A stretch of 6,816 nt of DNA, taken from positions 1 through 6,816 of the forward strand of contig CAJXIS010000119.1 of assembly GCA_913054115.1 (NCBI GenBank). Reading direction: 5' to 3'. The translations under genes were made by a program, and so were the position numbers. Shown one piece after another: positions 5,215 to 6,816 of this stretch. The first letter of the stretch is position 1. Each line of letters opens with the position of its first letter. This DNA is from an uncultured Acidimicrobiaceae bacterium. GTDB taxonomy: Bacteria; Actinomycetota; Acidimicrobiia; Acidimicrobiales; MedAcidi-G1. Below the pieces are notes generated by a model, which was not told the DNA's origin, ran no database searches, and saw only the letters and a list, made by a program, of their open reading frames with translations.

Positions 5215-6816
5215 CGACCGTCCCAGTCGGCCCAGTGCTCCTGCTGCTTCGGCGCAGCCATCGGAAGGTCGGTCCGCCACTCGCCGTCGTGGGCGTGGAG
5301 AGCTGCTGCCACGGCACCGGCGGTCGGCACCAGGCCGATCTCGCCGACGCCCTTGATCCCGTAGGGAGCACCGGGCTGCGGCGACTCGATCAGGCGCACG
5401 TCGACCTCGGGCATGTCCTTGGGTCGCAGGATGCCGAGGCTCCGCAACGTGGTGTTGAGCGGTCGTGCGTCCTCGTCGGCGGGGAACCCCTCGGTGAGTG
5501 CGTAGCCGAGGCCCATGTGGACGGCCCCCTCGACCTGGCCCTCGCACAGTTGCGGGTTGACGGCCCGTCCGACGTCGTGGGATGCCACGACCCGCTCGAC
5601 GGCGCCGGATTCCGGATCGAGGATCACGAGCTGTGCGGCGTAGCCGAACGTGGAGTGGATGACCGGATTCTCGAGCCCCTCGTTCATCGAGTTGGTCCAG
5701 TCGACCCGGTACTCGCCCTCGTAGTCGACGCCCACCTGGCAGCCGTTGGCGACGGCCTTCTGGCAGGCCTCTGCGACCGAGCCTGCGCCCATGAGGGTTC
5801 CGCGGCTTCCGGTCGTCTGGCCGGCGCCGAGCTCTCGGGTGGTGTCGACGATGACCTCGATCCGCTCGGGGTCGATGCCGAGTTCCTCGACAGCCACCTG
5901 CATGGCGACGGTGTGGACCCCCTGGCCCATCTCGGTCCAGCAGTGGCGCACCTCGACCTTGCCGTCCTCGCGGAAGTGCACGACCGCTCTGGCGATCTCC
6001 TTGAAGCCGTTGCCGAGGCCGGAGTTCTTGAGGCCCAGCCCGACGCCGACCGGCTTCCCGGCGGACACCGCCTCGTCGTAGGCGGCCTTGATGTCGTCGA
6101 GGCAGGCGCGGGCACCGAGGCAGCCGTCGTCCATGATCTGGCCGGGGCCCCAGACCGAGCCGGGCTCGATCACGTTGCGGCTACGCATCTCCCAGCCGCT
6201 GATGCCGACCGCTGCCGCAAGCCGGTCCATGACGCCCTCCATGGCGAACTGGGCCTGGTTGGCGCCGAATCCCCGGAAGGCGCCGCAGACCGGGTTGTTG
6301 GTGCGCACGGCCGTCGACTCGACGTCGATGTCGGGGACCACGTAGGGGCCGCTGGCGTGGCCGGCGGCCCGTTCGAGCACCTTCATGCCGACCGAGGCAT
6401 AGGGGCCGGAGTCGCCGATCATGCGGACCCACAGGCCGGTCAGCAGCCCGTCGGCGTCGCAGCCTGCCCGGTAGGCCATGCGGATCGGATGCCGCTTCGG
6501 GTGCATCAGCAGGGACTCCTCGCGCGACAGCGTGCACCGGACGGGGCGCCCCAGCAGCCATGCGGCCAGCGATGTCTGGGCCTGGTTCGACATGTCCTCC
6601 TTGCCGCCGAACGCTCCGCCGTTGCTCACGAGTTCGACGGTGACCTGGTCGGTGTCGAGGCCGAGCACCGAGGCGATCTGGTTGCGGTCGTCCCACACGC
6701 CCTGGCCGCCCGAGTAGACGTACAGGCCGGTGCCGTCCCCGTTGCCGGTGGGAACGGCGAGCGTGGACTCGGGCTCCACGAAGGCGTGCTCGATGCGCTG
6801 GGTCTGGAAGACCTCG
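5211..6816 (-). CDS. Molybdenum hydroxylase large subunit, xanthine dehydrogenase family (5' part beyond right edge)
   Basis: This is the last 534 or so residues of a molybdopterin-binding subunit that hydroxylates N-heterocycles such as purines. The open frame runs to the window edge; GTG at 6779 is an internal Val codon because the preceding residues EVFQTQRIEHAFVEPES already match the family. Counting from the first visible codon, the cofactor glutamine is Gln38 (SGGQGVWDD), GGAFGGKE is 66-73, KRHP 107-110, GAFRGFG 178-184, MGQG 296-299, HDVGRAVNP 413-421, and the catalytic base is Glu492 in GVGEIG. All key residues are present. The GGQGVxDD loop, GLGYALTEGFP and PYGIKGVGEI resemble the selenium-dependent xanthine dehydrogenase/XdhD branch more than classical XdhB. 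Family usual length is about 750-860 residues, so 200-330 are missing off the edge; iron-sulfur and FAD partners are not visible. The stop overlaps the SsnA-like start. Substrate likely purine-like, inferred from neighbours. Confidence 0.94.
   Translation of the reverse strand, partial: EVFQTQRIEHAFVEPESTLAVPTGNGDGTGLYVYSGGQGVWDDRNQIASVLGLDTDQVTVELVSNGGAFGGKEDMSNQAQTSLAAWLLGRPVRCTLSREESLLMHPKRHPIRMAYRAGCDADGLLTGLWVRMIGDSGPYASVGMKVLERAAGHASGPYVVPDIDVESTAVRTNNPVCGAFRGFGANQAQFAMEGVMDRLAAAVGISGWEMRSRNVIEPGSVWGPGQIMDDGCLGARACLDDIKAAYDEAVSAGKPVGVGLGLKNSGLGNGFKEIARAVVHFREDGKVEVRHCWTEMGQGVHTVAMQVAVEELGIDPERIEVIVDTTRELGAGQTTGSRGTLMGAGSVAEACQKAVANGCQVGVDYEGEYRVDWTNSMNEGLENPVIHSTFGYAAQLVILDPESGAVERVVASHDVGRAVNPQLCEGQVEGAVHMGLGYALTEGFPADEDARPLNTTLRSLGILRPKDMPEVDVRLIESPQPGAPYGIKGVGEIGLVPTAGAVAAALHAHDGEWRTDLPMAAPKQQEHWADWDGR

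Noticed and set aside
5205..5235. Frameshift explaining the short SsnA-like protein
   Set aside because: The hydroxylase has a normal C-terminus some 40 residues after GVGEIG, leaving no room for hidden SsnA sequence, and ATGA overlaps are common in coupled genes.
3117..5364. Further long plus-strand frames (3117-4316 and 4138-5364)
   Set aside because: Both lie opposite the LLM and SsnA-like genes, lack recognisable motifs and lack convincing ribosome binding sites.
5215..5547. N-terminal extension of the SsnA-like gene to supply the missing segment
   Set aside because: The in-frame upstream codons read a second frame of the hydroxylase C-terminus, are Arg-rich and contain none of the beta-sandwich pattern of the family.

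Overview
The window is GC-rich (about two thirds G+C by eye, strongly GC-biased third codon positions). It is fully packed with genes on the minus strand, so transcription runs from high to low coordinates. GTG and TTG start codons, a luciferase-like enzyme of the type common in F420-producing bacteria, and a lipoprotein-type solute-binding protein suggest a high-GC actinobacterium, perhaps Acidimicrobiia-like. This placement is an inference from style, not from a marker gene.

The layout in transcription order has seven genes. First (6816 to 5211) is the C-terminal part of a molybdenum hydroxylase large subunit of the xanthine dehydrogenase family, cut by the right edge. Second (5214 to 4168) is an SsnA-like amidohydrolase whose ATG overlaps the previous stop as ATGA. 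Third (4139 to 3138) is a luciferase-like (LLM) flavin/F420 oxidoreductase. Fourth (3118 to 1829) is an 8-oxoguanine deaminase-like amidohydrolase. Fifth (1828 to 1550) is a small thiamine-binding/DUF77-like protein. Sixth (1488 to 391) is a BMP/Med-type (PnrA-like) ABC transporter lipoprotein. Seventh (332 to the left edge) is the N-terminal part of the matching ABC ATPase. Gaps are -4, 28, 19, 0, 61 and 58 bases, with no clear terminator, so this reads as one operon continuing past both edges. No intergenic stretch exceeds 61 bases. I see no RNA gene, mobile element, CRISPR array or repeat.

Taken together this looks like an import-and-catabolism operon for purines or related N-heterocycles. 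The BMP lipoprotein and ATPase would import the compound. The molybdenum hydroxylase would add oxygen to the ring, and two metal-dependent deaminases would remove exocyclic amines; the known 8-oxoguanine deaminase reaction yields urate. An LLM oxidoreductase and a small heterocycle-binding protein have no assigned place in the route. The pairing of an SsnA-like protein with a molybdenum hydroxylase recalls the ssnA/xdhD neighbourhood of E. coli and the selenium-associated hydroxylase clusters of clostridia. The most unusual points are the SsnA homologue lacking its N-terminal beta-sandwich segment, and the two unassigned passengers (LLM and DUF77).
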